From assembly GCF_021018805.1 (NCBI RefSeq), contig NW_026960612.1, positions 620,001 to 684,000 of the forward strand: a DNA stretch of 64,000 bases, read 5' to 3'. The translations under genes were made by a program, and so were the position numbers. The stretch comes from Prinia subflava (Eukaryota > Chordata > Aves > Passeriformes > Cisticolidae). Position 1 is the first letter of the stretch. Each line of letters starts with the position of its first letter. The notes beneath the pieces were generated by a model. That model searched no databases, had not been told where the DNA came from, and worked only from the letters and a program-made list of their open reading frames with translations. Positions 11,751 to 24,030 of this stretch are shown piece after piece.

Positions 11751-12164
11751 TGTGGGATTGCATTTTATGGAAATGGTTTGCTCTAGCTCACCCCTGGAAA
11801 ATGTATGGTTTATCCCAAGTCTGTACCCTCCCTGCAGTATCGTGTATCTGCAACCTCATTGGCTGGAGAATGTTACCGCGCCCCTTTGAACCTCTGTGAT
11901 AAGAATGCTAAGGCAAGGGGTCTCTCCCTCTTGCCCCTCTTCCCCTGGAGGCGTCCGGACGCTCCCTTTCCCTCTTTGCCCCCTTTCGCCCTCTCCCCTT
12001 CCCTTCCCCTCTCCCTCACTGAATAAACCCTCACCTCATCAGCACCTCAGCAGCCGTCTGAAGTCTCTTTGCCTGCCAGCACAGGAATACCCACGACCCC
12101 AAGGACCCCGGGGGTCTCCCGGGGGACCCTCCCTGGGAGCCCCCCATAAATTTAAACAACAACA
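11751..12164 (+). mobile_element. 3' LTR of the mini-provirus
   Basis: It begins TGTGGGATTGC after the tract AAAGAAAAAAAGGG and ends AACAACAACA, followed at once by the TSD GCCCCC. AATAAA lies at 12022-12027. The whole of 11509-12164 aligns with 1-651. Confidence 0.9.
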
Positions 12165-12378
12165 GCCCCCAACCCTTTTACCTCCCCCAAAACTCACGTT
12201 ATCTCCCCCCTCTGAGGGAAACTCCCAGAGACCCAGAAACAATAGGTGTAGCCCGGTGCTGCCATCTCCTTTGGCCACTTCTTTGTTTTAGTCAAGCACT
12301 CAGTCATTAGTCTCCCAGCAACTTATGGGAAAAAATTCTGTAAGTGAAAAAGAAACAAATCTAACCCCCAACACACTG

Positions 12379-12912
12379 GAAGTCTGCCTCTTAGTTACGA
12401 ATATACTTCTTTACTATGTGTGTTAAGCCTAAGGGTCAGACTTGACCTGAATGCAGAATTCAAAGTCTGGGCTCTAACAGAGCAGTTTTAAAAAAACTGT
12501 TGAATTTGGTCATTACAATATTTCTTATAATGTGGGATACCAAATCTGCTGGAATTCACAAAGAAAACATCGTCAAATTATAAAAAAAGTTTCACTGCTT
12601 TTACATTTTCCACTCCATCAGAACCCTTTAAAACCTAATGCAACTAACTTAAACAATAGATGAATTTTCAAAAATCACTCTCATTGAAAAGTACATGGAA
12701 ACATTTAACCCTGAACAGCTTCATGAAATTTTAAAGTAGGTGTTTAATCAGCATTTTCATTATATTGAGATATTTCTGTGTTATCCTGCCTTCAGCAATG
12801 TAAAAGTCTAATTCACATTTTGGAAGGCCAGGGAAAAGAATCATCAGAAAGAAAAAATAAACCCTCTTTGAAGCATCACAAAATATCAACTATCCTAGAA
12901 ACCAAAGCTCTA

Positions 12913-12953
<41 letters not shown>

Positions 12954-13684
12954 GAAAACTACAGCAAACTTTAATTTTTTCATTCTCCGTATCTTGTTGC
13001 TTTAGCAAGACTTTAGTCTCAAGGTATACCAAACAGGAACTTGTAGGTGGGAAAGTATATGCTTTCTGGCTCTGCAGAGAACCTCACAGAGTTACAATGT
13101 GCTATGAAGACAGAGATGCCAGAGACCTCTGAATACCACCAGGAGAACTAAATGCTCATGCCTTTTCAAAAGGCACATCTACAAGCTGAAGCAGAAAGAT
13201 GAAGTTAACACCAGATGATTCGGCAACTGTGCTGGCTTTCTGAGCAGTTTGAACCCTGTTACTGCAGAAGTAAACAAAAAATTCCTTTCTCTACCATCCC
13301 CTTGTCCGTACCGCTACTTCTAGGGATGCCAAGGTTCTCTGTGGGGTGCTACACCACTCCATATGGCGTGGGTCTCTCACTGCTTCTTGAGCTATGTCCC
13401 AGTGCTGCACTCCACATGTACACAGCATATGTACAGTTCAGCTTCCTCATAGGCCTTCTCAAGGCACTGTGAAGCTGGCTAGAAAGCCAAACAGCTTTTA
13501 ACAGCTAACAGAATTGTTTTGTATTTACAAAGAGAGATTGCAATAATTCTTGTAGGTTTTTTAATGCACAAAGTCATGAGTGAAGCCCTCAGAGTGCAAC
13601 TCACTACTTCACTTTAACCAGGTATGAATTCCTATGGAAAGACTCAAAGATATGCTTTATCATTTGTGTCACCAAGAGTCAACA
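12379..13684. other. Unique-looking DNA, no gene seen
   Basis: No recognisable gene. It contains a 30-base poly(T) run at 12921-12950 and short frames without motifs. Confidence 0.5.
12921..12950. repeat. Poly(T) tract, 30 bases
   Basis: An uninterrupted T run. On the minus strand this would be a poly(A) tail, but I see no obvious retrocopy or target duplication around it. Confidence 0.9.
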
Positions 13685-13688
13685 TTTA

Positions 13689-14368
13689 TGTTATAAATGC
13701 CAATCCCCTTTGCCAATTGAAATATAATTTGGTTTATTAAAAAAATCAAATTACAGAATTTCGGTAAAACCAACAAGCGGAGTTACGGTGACGATAACCC
13801 GGGATGGTCAGAGGGTGAACCGGAAAGCAGCCTCTATCACACTGCAGTCCCCCAGTGTTCACGAATTGGCCCCGTTTGGGGTCCAAGCTTTATACATTTT
13901 ATTTTGCCCTGGCATAAGATTTCCCCACAGTTCTTTGTCTCCTTGGAATAGTTATTCAAATGCATTGCCGTTGTTGGTCTGCTGAATGGGGTCTCCTATG
14001 GGAGGGAGAAGTGTCAATTTCGGTCCTCCAGTGAGTGAATGGAAGATGAAATTTTGAATGGACGGATGTTCTCCTCCAGTGATCAGCGAGATGGTGAAGC
14101 TCTGATGACTCTGCTGCCTTTGGGAGGAGAACTGATTGCTTATCTTAAGGTGTCCTCCTTTCTAATGCCAATGACGGTGCCTCTGCTTCCCGACATTTCA
14201 TTGTGTCCTCCTAAATGGTGGTTTTGGGTGTTTCCAGCCTTGGAATTCGTCAATTCTGTGGCTGGATGGAACTAAGGTTACATTCCACATAACATATTTA
14301 CTGTTATATTTATGATTTAACATACTATAATCCATAAGAACATGAATTAATATACCATATTTACCACA
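13689..14368 (-). mobile_element. Solo class I ERV LTR, minus orientation
   Basis: It begins TGTTATAAATGCC and ends TTTACCACA, flanked by TTTA on both sides (13685-13688 and 14369-14372), a 4-bp TSD as in gammaretroviruses. Read on the minus strand it has the family's AT-rich U3 start, a poly(A) signal (TTTATT on plus at 13733-13738) and the AT-rich U5 end. The frame 14039-14275 is LTR sequence. It is a diverged relative of the LTRs at 44064 and 63222. Confidence 0.75.
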
Positions 14369-14372
14369 TTTA

Positions 14373-15879
14373 TCAAACTTTTATTTTTCCCCAAATTTGT
14401 ATATAATATTAAAAGAATTGCAAGGTACAAAAGGAAGCTTGCTCACTGAACAATTCTCAAGAGAAAACATAGTGTAAAGCAGAACAGCATCTATGGCAAT
14501 TGCCTGCTTCCTAACTCTGCTAACACATATGACTCACAACAATCTATCATTAGCTTTTAGTTCTCAATGAAAAAGAAGTCCATTACAATATAACTTGTGT
14601 TTGTTTACAAAGGCTAAAACACTTGTTCAATCAGATAGCTTAGGGTTATTATTGATTCATTTGCTCTTTCTTTGCATTTGAAAATTGCTATTCTGATCTC
14701 TCTTTTAACACAGTGGATATGAAAATATCAATTTCCTCTTAAAACCTTTTTCTGATTTAAGTTCAAAAGTAATGGAGTCGGGGCAAATTAAAAAACCCCA
14801 AACCATCTAGTTCTGATTGTATCAGTAATTTCCTTACTTATGCATCAGTTTTAATGTGTTAGTCCTATCACAAAATATACCACTTTATCACAGACATTGC
14901 AAAAACACCCAGCAACACTAACCCAAGGGCTGTGCTTTTATTACTGTCCTCCAGACCTCATCACCTCCCATTTTTAAGTTGTCTCTCTCTCTTCCCTCTT
15001 GGAGAAATAATATATGAGCTAGAGATTCAGTGAAAACATTTTTATAGATGAGGTTGCAATGCAGAAAACCTAATTTTCTTTTTAATACTAACTTTTTATG
15101 GAATAACTTGTTTTATAATATGCCTGTTTTAAGCAGAAGCAAACATATCCTGAAGGCCAGAGTGTCTTTTTATGAATAAAAGCAATCAGCAGTCACATTT
15201 ATCCGCACAGTTCAGATGTAGGTGGTTGGGTGTAGCAGTGCATTTCCACACGCAAGCAGGTGTCTCTGTATAAGGGAAAAAGTTTCAGCTTACCTTGGAA
15301 CATGTAAGGAAGTTAAACTAGAATTTTCTATAGCCTTCTCATTGTAATTGGCTCAGTGCCAGCACAAAAGCCCTAATTGGGCTTTGGAAGTGCACCTCAA
15401 AGCCTGTTGCCAATTTCATTGGGCAAGGTGCCAAATAGCCCACCTAAACAATTGAGCACTAAAAGGACAACACAGAGGTGCTCGGGGCTTTTTTGGACTG
15501 CCTTAGCCAGTGTAAGAGTGTTTTCTACACTGTGTTCGGCTTGTATTTCTTTGTTCAATAATGTTTATTATTTTCGTTAATATGAAACCCTTTTATTTTA
15601 CAAAGCATGTCCAGAGAAGTCGTCTCGCTATAATTAAGCTGTTTCTCTGCAAGGCTGGACCCTGGGATGTATGGGAAACCCCAGTCATTGGGGGGTTTTT
15701 TGTTGTTGTTTTTGTAAGCTTTTTTCTACTCTGACTGGATGTTTATCAAACATATTCTGGAACTATGAGGTTTGGAAACACCCCACATGCCATTACTAGT
15801 TAGTAAAAGGGCATGTAAATGCTTACTTTTTTAAGAGGTAACAGACACATATGCCAACTCTGCAGCTTCACATATTTCT
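14373..15879. other. Unique-looking DNA, no gene seen
   Basis: No retroviral, coding or RNA signature is recognised. Short open frames only. Confidence 0.5.
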
Positions 15880-16393
15880 TGTTGGCCGGGGAATCAGCCA
15901 GAGTCAAGACAGCACTCAATATGAGTTAAAAATCTTGCTCGTTTATTCAGCTATTTGGCTTACATTTATACTGTGCTAAACATATAATGCACCTAACTCT
16001 GAACATCATTGGTTAAACCATAGTGTTCACGCGTCCTTGCAGTATACATAATTGGCTTAGAAGCTCTGTCCACGCGGCTGGATGCTGTGAGCCTTCTCCA
16101 ACTTATGGTCAGCGCATCCTGTCTAGCATCCTGTTACAGCTATTGCTCCAAACTTTACTTCCTCCTTATCCCATCTAAGGAACGGTTCAAGGACGTTTCA
16201 GCTTCTACTCATCCTTTAGGCTAAAAGCAGGATTGTGCACATGTCCCTGCTTTTCCAGCCATGCATCCACAATTTCTAAAAGCAGCAATCTCTATTAAAT
16301 GAACAAAGTTGCTATTACGTTGTCTTGGCATAGTTGGGATGTCTATTCACCATTTCCTATCTGAGCACTGCATTAATTTAGTTCATCCCAACA
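15880..16393 (-). mobile_element. Solo LTR, ERVK-like, minus orientation
   Basis: Bounded by TGTTGGCCGGGG and ATCCCAACA, giving TG...CA ends with a short inverted repeat TGTTGG/CCAACA. On the minus strand it carries a TATA-like ACAGTATAAATG region and an AATAAA signal (TTTATT on plus at 15942-15947), then a short R/U5 ending in CCCGGCCAACA. Flanks ATTTCT and ATTATT are only similar, so the TSD has decayed or the limits are slightly off. Confidence 0.75.
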
Positions 16394-19300
16394 ATTATTA
16401 GATTTTCAGGAAAGTTGTATTTTATTTTTTAATTAACCTCTGAGAACCTGGGACTAACAAATGGCTAGATAAAGGCCAACACCTTTTGCCTGGAGCCTCG
16501 TTACAGCTGAGAACACATGGCTGCTCTGCACTTGCCAGTTCAGAAGGCATCAGTCTCCATTCTGCAAAGACCACACTTTGAACACTTGAATGTTCCTGAG
16601 AAGCCTCAGAGAATGAGCAGCATTCCTAAAGTTACTCATGTGAACGTATTGTAAAAATGGCCTTAGCATTCACTGGGCTGGGGGAAAACAAACAAACAAA
16701 ACCTATGAAGCCTATAAACTACCCCTCTGGAGAATGTACAGCATGCACCTTGAGTCAACAGGTAAGGCCAGAAAAGAAAATCCCAGCGGCCACATAATTT
16801 TTTATTACATAAAGTTTTTTATCATGAAATGTGATGATGTTTTAGCTACAGTCAAGGGAGTAAGAGAAGAGAATGCTACAATGCATGATTTAAAATATAT
16901 TGGCCAATAATCAAAAGGACAGGAAAGCCAACTGCACACCAAGAGAGCATTTTATTGTTGTTTTTTTTTAGATAGAAGTCCCTCCTGATGTTACTAACCA
17001 ATCTGCTCTTTATTAAAGCAAGCTGTGCAAAATAGTTTTATAACTCTGGGCACAAAAAAACCCCTACATCTCACATACACTATCTTGGTGTAGTCTAAAA
17101 AGGTCAGACAACTATGAAAACTGACCCTTGACTGCCTAAGCAGGGACTTGGTCTTTCTTTTTTTTTTTTTTTTTTTTTTTTTGCATTAAAGTATTTTAAG
17201 CAAGAAAAAAGTAAGGCACCTTTAAAAGCCATAAAGACATACAGATAGTAAAAAGAAATCAAAATTAATGTTGAGGTCTCCCTGAATGTAACTATGTTCT
17301 ACTTTAAAAAGATTTGTTGTTTGTTTTTTTTCCCAATTGCTTACCTTCAAAACTTTTCTTCTAAATATTCAGCAAAAAGCAAACTAGAAAACAAACACTT
17401 AACATAATGTTAATACATTAATCTACTATTTTAAACTACTTTGTGCTAGATTATGAAGCCTCTAAATGTACTTAAATTAATGAGTGCTATCCACACTAGT
17501 ATGTATTTGCTAGCCATGCTCTTCCAAGTTTTTCACATTACAATATTGCTAACAGCAATCTTCACAAAAATCATGTGTCAGCACCTTTCCCAAAACATTA
17601 GTTCCAAAGTTCTCAGCTCCTACACATTTAAGCTAACTGACAATATCTGTTCACCCTTCTTCTCATTCTGAAGCCTTTGAGATTCATACTTTGAAGCTAT
17701 TTTTCTAGAATCCCAAAGATTAGGGAATTATTTTGTTTCAAAATGTCATGATAGAATTATGGACAGAAAAAAAAAGACTCTGCAATCACCCTTCTTTCAC
17801 TTCTTTGCACATGTATTCATACACTGCCTCTCTTCCACACTTTTCTTCACCTTTCTGCCTTACCTTCACTCCTTTAGGGTCAAGATTCCATCAAATCAGC
17901 TATTTTGCCTGTATCTTATGCTCCTTAAGTGCCCTAATGCACCTATCAGTTACGGTGAAGTGTTCAAGATGTGAGGAAGAAAGCACCGCAATACAAAACT
18001 TAAAAAGTGAAAGATGATAAAACATTTGGGGAAGAATAAAGTAAAAGGAAAAGCAGCCTCTGCTGTACTAAATGTGGGAAAAGCTCTCTAACCCCAAAAG
18101 GAGTGCTGTTCTACCTACACTCAATATTATACCAAATGTCAGGAACATCCAGGCTTGGGAGGCAGGAGTTGCTCACTTTCTGCAAAATATCTTCAAATGA
18201 AGATGTCGCTACCTGACAAGGAAACCAAAATCAAATGTTTTGTTTACCTCTCACAAGCCTAATATACTGATTAACAGCTACTGTCTTGCTGAGAAAGCGG
18301 AATTGAAGTCAGTTCTCACCAGAGACTAAGAGTGCTTGTCCTTGTGAAAACGGAAGAACTCGTTCCCCAGCAGGAACCAGAGGCTGCTGCTGAGGTCAGA
18401 GCAAGGGCCAGAAGCTCCTGCCATTCACACTCACAGCTGGCCAGCCGCAGCTTGCCTGCAGGGAACCAGCTCTCGGCAGTTAAGAGGAACAGAGATTTCC
18501 CTTTCTGAGCTCCTTATGCTGAATTGTTTACAACTGGTTGTTAAGGAAAAGGTAAGGACTGAATTGCCTCTGTACGGGAAGTTGTGAACTGCAAAGAATT
18601 AAAGGAAAGCCAGAAAGAACCTTTCTGATATATTATATATACACCAACTCATTAATTCCCATCATCACCTCTAATTAAGGAAAAAAAAAATACATATTAG
18701 CTATATTAATAATTTGGATGATTCCTGCCTTTGATTTGCTTATCAGTAAGAGTGAGACCACCTGAAATAATAAACCAGAAACAAAAAAAAAAGCTGCTTG
18801 GAAGACTGACATGCTTCACTTGGCCTTTACGTGTCAAGCAATTGGACAACTGGCTGCAGGACAAACAGCAGGCCTTTCAGCTTAACTTTACACATTATTC
18901 CTGTTTACTTTACAAAGATGAAGGGCTGGAGGAATTCGTCCAGAACATCCTGATGAAAAGGAATTTCATCCTTGAAATTTCATCCTGAATTTCGGTCATT
19001 ACAAAAATTAAGTCCCACACTGCAAAGGTTTGATGACTGACATTTCAATATGCAAATAACATCATTTCACAATGGCTGTATATAACTTCCAAACAAAGGC
19101 ATCCAAGTTGCACATGGAAAGGCCAAGGTTACACATTTCTCCATTCTCTGAATTCTGTCTGATCTACACACTGCAATTATCACAGCACTTCTAGCTTAAT
19201 CCTGTATAAATCTGGAGTTTATGAAAATTTTAGGAAATTCAATCAAATTTGCTGTATGAAATGAATGTCTTTGGTATTCATGTGGTTTATGTTAGCTAAA

Positions 19301-19812
19301 AGGGCTGAAAAAACATTCAGGAGTTCAGAGAAAATACAGGAATTACAGAACTCTATCATAACTTTTTAATTCAGTAATAGTAACTGCTTGACCACTCAAC
19401 TTTTCCTTTCATTTCTTTTTTTTTCTAATTCATTTTTGAAGCAAAGTTGGGGCAGAGTGGAATCAAAATTAACTGTAGTTTAGATAGTAAACACAACTAT
19501 TTCCTTTGAGTACATAGCTAAGTAGGATATTTTTTATACAATTTAAGTGAGTCGCCAGCTTTGGATAAGCATTCTTTTAATCTCTGATGTTGAACATCAG
19601 TATCTGCTTGTGCCAGGTTACCAGTTTACCACTGTAAATGCTGATGATCAACATTAAAGTTTGTTTAACATCCAGAGTTGCACTCTGGAATAAATAAACT
19701 TTTGCCATTAGTATTTCATATGACAGATTTTTAGAAGAGCAAACAAACAAAACCACCGCTAACAAAACATTTCAGTCAGCACTTCTCTTTCCACAGTCTT
19801 TTCCCTCCAGAG
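16394..19812. other. Unique-looking DNA, no gene seen
   Basis: No gene recognised. A poly(T) run of about 25 bases lies at 17158-17182. Frames at 17453-18017 and 18731-18988 have no motif and look like chance. Confidence 0.5.
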
Positions 19813-19910
19813 CTTTCTCAGACTATGAAGGACAAATGAGTAAGCCGCAAGTTGCTGAGATGGCAGTGCCTCATGTGGCTTACTCATTATGCCTTCATAG
19901 TCTGAGAAAG
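19813..19910. repeat. Near-perfect inverted repeat (hairpin), 98 nt
   Basis: Arms of about 37 bases (CTTTCTCAGACTATGAAGG... and its complement ending GAGAAAG) pair with roughly three mismatches and enclose a loop of about 24 bases. Transcripts from either strand would fold into a long hairpin. It is too perfect for chance. Possible identities are a small palindromic transposon remnant, a hairpin RNA locus, or a palindrome formed by template switching during replication. No flanking TSD or terminal motif of a known transposon family was recognised. Confidence 0.85.
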
Positions 19911-21858
19911 TCCCATAATTAAGCGCCTGTTACAGAATGCCTGCTGTCATGCCACGGCCATGTACAGTTACTAAATGGTCCTGTAGTATGCCTATGGTGC
20001 TCTTAGTAACCAGTTTGGGTTGAAACCAACATGTACCTCAGCATTCTCAGCTTGAAGAGGTTCTGTAACTATGCAGAAAGAACCAGACCACTTGCTAACC
20101 AAGACTGGCATTTACTATAAGAGAAAAAAACCCAGGCTTTGTAACAAATGTATTCCTAAAGACAGCCAGTCCATTGGTACCCCCACCAACTCTAAAGTTG
20201 CACAGATATTCATCCACACTAACAGAACCAGGGCATTTTGCAGAAAGCTTCTGTTCAAAGTGCTCCTTTTCATTGTTGTCAGTAATCCAAGCCACCCATT
20301 CAAATCCTGCCAAGTTAGGTAAACACAAACGGACTATAATCAGCACAAACAAATTACGATGCAGTGGAAGACAAAACAATGACACAAACAGAATAAATAT
20401 CCACTCCTTTCCTTTCAATATATAAAAATAATGGTGTGGTCATCTGGATCATATTACATAGCAATAATCACCCATTACCAACTAATGCTACTTTATTGCA
20501 CACTTTGTGTCAGAAAGATTGTGAAGTTAAACAATCCTGCCATCAATAGAAATTCTTCATGACAAGTCAAAACCAGGCAATTCCTCCATGTAACATTTTA
20601 CATCAAGTTTAGAAGATGAAAATTAAATAAAATTTCAATGTGTTTTAATGCATTTCTGAAGATCTACACTAAAAAAAAGGGGAAATGCCTCTCAACACAG
20701 ACCTGTCAGCTTATGATACACAAATACATTCCTAGGTTTTCAGAGCATGTACAAAATACCAGTTAAGAGACAGGTTGATTATATCAATTCAAAAGCTGCC
20801 TAATGATGGATTTTTTTTTTTTTTAAATTCTGGCTAATCCAATGTAAGATAACATCAGAAACACTGACGAAAAGCCATTTGTGCACACAGTTCTGCACTA
20901 CCTACATACATGCTCGACAAAAGAGCAGAAGAGGGCGTTCTGCTATTATAAGGAATAAAAGTACCCAAGCTTGAAAATATTGTCACAAGTTAACTCATTT
21001 TGCCGAAATCCAAAGCAGAGGCAAAAGTGAGTTTCCAAGACAACAAATACATTAAATTGGCACTTGTTGACCAGTGGTTCTAATAATAAAAGGGTTCCTT
21101 ATCTTGTGTCTTAAGCAGCTTTGTGCCAGGCGGCCTTTCATATTATTCTTACATAGTTTATGAAAGCAAATAATCAAGCAAATCCATAAATCCCTTCAAC
21201 CACTTTTGAAACAGAGACCTGGATTTAAATGAGGAAAAAAAGCTAATGAAACTGTAGGCACCAGTCCAGTACTGCACTCCAGTTCCCCAGGCTCTACAAG
21301 TAGGAGCATTAGGACACAAAGTCATGACTTCATTTGGCCCTTCTACAGCAAGCAACTCGGAGCAGCTGGCTGCAGACAAAGAGCAGCACTTTCTGCTTTA
21401 CACATCATTTCTGTTTCTGCTTTACACATCACTTCTGTTTATTCTGCAAACTGCCAGCACACTTAAAGGCCACCTAACTAAACAGAAAGGTCATCCATAA
21501 ACTTATGTCCCCCATAGAAACTCTGTGCTAATTAGTTTAGAGGAGAAAATGTACAAGAGTATCCTCTTCCTTTTCATGTCCTCATTTTGTTACTTTATAA
21601 TATGTGAACAAAATTAGACAAACAGTTTTGAGGGAATGGAGAGAGACAGAAAAGCTGTGCAGCATGAACCAAAGTCAATTCGAACAGCTTGCTGAATTTC
21701 TGTAAATTGAAGCCAACAGAAATGAAAAATGATGAACTCTTTTCCAACAGAAATTAATCAGCTCCGTCAACTAAACAAAGACTCAGACTAAACAAATATC
21801 TGCCTTCAGAAACTTAAAAAGAAAATGTATCTCCCACTAACTGCCAGAAGGCATGTTC
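19911..21858. other. Unique-looking DNA, no gene seen
   Basis: Frames on both strands at 20071-20425 lack motifs. A 25-base phrase (TCTGCTTTACACATCA...) is tandemly duplicated near 21390-21440. Confidence 0.45.
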
Positions 21859-21864
21859 ATGAAA

Positions 21865-22199
21865 TGCCGCAGCTGATCCTGACGATAAGAGAGGGACTCA
21901 GGAGACATTTTCTGGGTTGTGAGCAGATCAGAGCAGGAGGCAGGAACTCCTGCAGTTTATTTACAAAGTAACTTATATACATCTCCTATAATGTCCACCC
22001 ATTGGAGGATTAAATTCCCACCTTTCAATCCCACTGGTCAAACTAACTGTCCATCACCTTTCTCCTCCCATCTAGAAATATGTAAACAAAGAAAGAGTTA
22101 GCAAAACACGGCCAGTGTTTACATTAACAGGCGTGAGAGAAGCTGCACATTCTCTTTCAATATGAGCACTGGACACACAGGAAAAACCTCATGGCAACA
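21865..22199 (-). mobile_element. Solo LTR (335 bp) with exact 6-bp TSD
   Basis: Flanked by ATGAAA at 21859-21864 and 22200-22205. Ends are TGCCGCAG...TGGCAACA. On the minus strand it starts TGTTGCCATGAGG, has a TATA-like TGTATATAAG and an AATAAA signal in TGTAAATAAACTGC, then R/U5. A 6-bp TSD is usual for alpha/betaretrovirus-like (ERVK) elements. It is homologous to the LTR at about 27344-27650. Confidence 0.9.
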
Positions 22200-22205
22200 A
22201 TGAAA

Positions 22206-24030
22206 CATCTGCCTTAATGAAAAAATACACGACTACACATAGATTTATAAACCTAAGATATTCAAACAACAGACAATGGTTTGTAGCGTGTTGTGTAGCA
22301 AATGGGCTTTGACACAAACCTCATGTGCCAGTATAATGTCAAAGGAGCCAAAAGCTGGAAAACAAACAAACAAACAAAAACAGCACAAAAAGTCATCACA
22401 GCAATGTTTTTATGGATAAGACCTCTGGAGGCTTTACTACCCTTCCAGTGCAAAAACCATCTCAGAACTCTTTTTCCTCCACCATCACCAAATGTGGATA
22501 AAGAGCTGTGGTCCTGGAGGTCATACAGACACATTTACTCTGTCATCTTTTAATGCTGATGCAGAAATTGATCTAATAGGTCACCAAGTATCTGTGGCTA
22601 CAGATCCCGCCATCACCTAATAAATTGTAAGAGGGAATGTCTAGCATTGAAACAAATGAATAGTTTGTAGACCTTATAGCAGTACCTGTCAAAGACATGC
22701 CTCAGTGCATCTGCTAGGCAGTGCCTCAGCTAGCAGTTCTTAAACATAAAATCTGTTCTGCTATATATAAGCACATATTTTTTATAAATTACTATAGGAA
22801 TGCTTTGCATGATTTGTAAATGAGGACATTCTAAAATCACTACACAAGGAGGAAAATGAAACCTCTACACTGCAACGATTGTTTGGTATATTTGAAAAAA
22901 TTTGGCCTGCCACGTGTACACACACAAATTGGGCTTAAGCAAATACATATGAAGCTCAGACAGCAATAGAGTCGCCTTCTTCAGAGTGGGGGTAATAGTT
23001 TGCATGTTCTGTTACCCTACTGTCCTAAGTCTTCCTATTCACAAACTCCACACAGAAGAATCTGCAAGATTCCTCCTGCATCCCATTCTACGTACAATGT
23101 ACACACTGACAGCCAGCATGCCTTCTCTGGACTTAGAACTGTGCGGGGAAAGGAGAAGGGAAGATGCCAGTAACACTGGTCTCAAGGAAATCAAAGCTCC
23201 CCTAAGCAGGCAAAAGGAACTGAGAAACACAGGGATCCTTCACCTTTGCATGGACCCCACCTTTGAGAGCAGGGCATATCCACACTCCTGTTGGGAGCTC
23301 TAAGACAGATGTTCTGCTGATGCTTGAGCCCTTATTTACCCAGAGAGCAACGGAAGCATTTGGAGAAGAGTAAGCTAATGGGGTATGGATGTTGTGTGCA
23401 AATTCTCCTCAAGCCAAAGGCAAAAAAATGTTCTGACAGTACCTAATGCAGCACAGCACAAAGCCTAACCCACAGCGAGAAGGGTCATCAGTCAAATCAA
23501 TAGCATTATACAAATAAAATCCTTAAAATGAGTGTTTCTGCTTTAAGAGTGGGATTATTTTGAGGGAATTTGATGGGATTATTTTACTTAGGTTAAAACA
23601 CTTCTGGAGTAAACCAAGCTGAGAAGACCCAAAGCCAGAACAAGCATATCTATACTAAAAATTATATTGCAATTACATGGAAAAGTGTTTATTACAATGG
23701 GAGTAAAAAGACTATATGGGACTACAGAAGAAACCTTAATTGAGTTTTCAGTTATTTTAAGAGTTATTTTTAATTCAAAAATCCATGAAAACCTAAGCTG
23801 CAAAATAGTAAACACAACCTCCATTGTGTACCTGCATAATGCAAATATTGGCAGAAAAATGCAAGATAGTCTACAGGCACTGATATTTGAGGATGGAAGA
23901 AAATCAATGGCTTTCCATTCAATTCCCCCTCTTAAGTACAAATGAATTCAAGATTCTTTGGTAAATCAAAGTCTGTAAAGCCCATTTCTTCTCTTGTACT
24001 GCAGCTTTATACAAAAAAATAGTAACAAAC
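22206..24030. other. Unique-looking DNA, no gene seen
   Basis: Several 80-120 codon frames overlap on both strands (22262-22553, 22986-23303, 23588-23945) with no motif or splice context I can support. A short (AAAC)n-type run lies near 22363. Confidence 0.45.

Larger units (their letters stand above)
9493..12164 (+). mobile_element. Complete mini-provirus, apparently non-autonomous LTR element
   Basis: Two LTRs of 410 and 414 bases bound a 1.85 kb internal region, with an exact 6-bp TSD (GCCCCC). The first base of the left LTR (expected T) is missing. The internal region has no recognisable gag, protease, RT, integrase or env. It comprises a GC-rich 5' part (9903-10640), an AT-rich 3' part and a purine tract before the 3' LTR. 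The bases after the left LTR do not start with the usual TGG of a primer-binding site (TGACGCACCA is seen), so priming is unclear. Related LTRs at 242-651 and 50896-52146 show the family is multi-copy, presumably mobilised by a helper retrovirus. Confidence 0.85.
8878..12373 (-). mobile_element. Solo ERVL-type LTR split by a mini-provirus
   Basis: Left part 8878-9492 and right part 12171-12373 together match the whole LTR at 3644-4457, from TGTCTTGGTTTG to CCCCCAACA. The outer flanks are an exact 5-bp duplication CACTG (8873-8877 and 12374-12378). The two halves are separated by a 2.7 kb plus-strand insertion flanked by GCCCCC at 9487-9492 and 12165-12170. Order of events is therefore certain: ERVL-type LTR first, then the mini-provirus. 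Confidence 0.9.

Noticed and set aside
12921..12950. Poly(T) tract as the tail of a processed pseudogene
   Set aside because: No gene-like sequence adjoining it and no flanking direct repeat recognised.
20071..20425. Overlapping 83-107 codon frames on both strands
   Set aside because: No motif, no splice context and mutually overlapping on opposite strands, so treated as chance.
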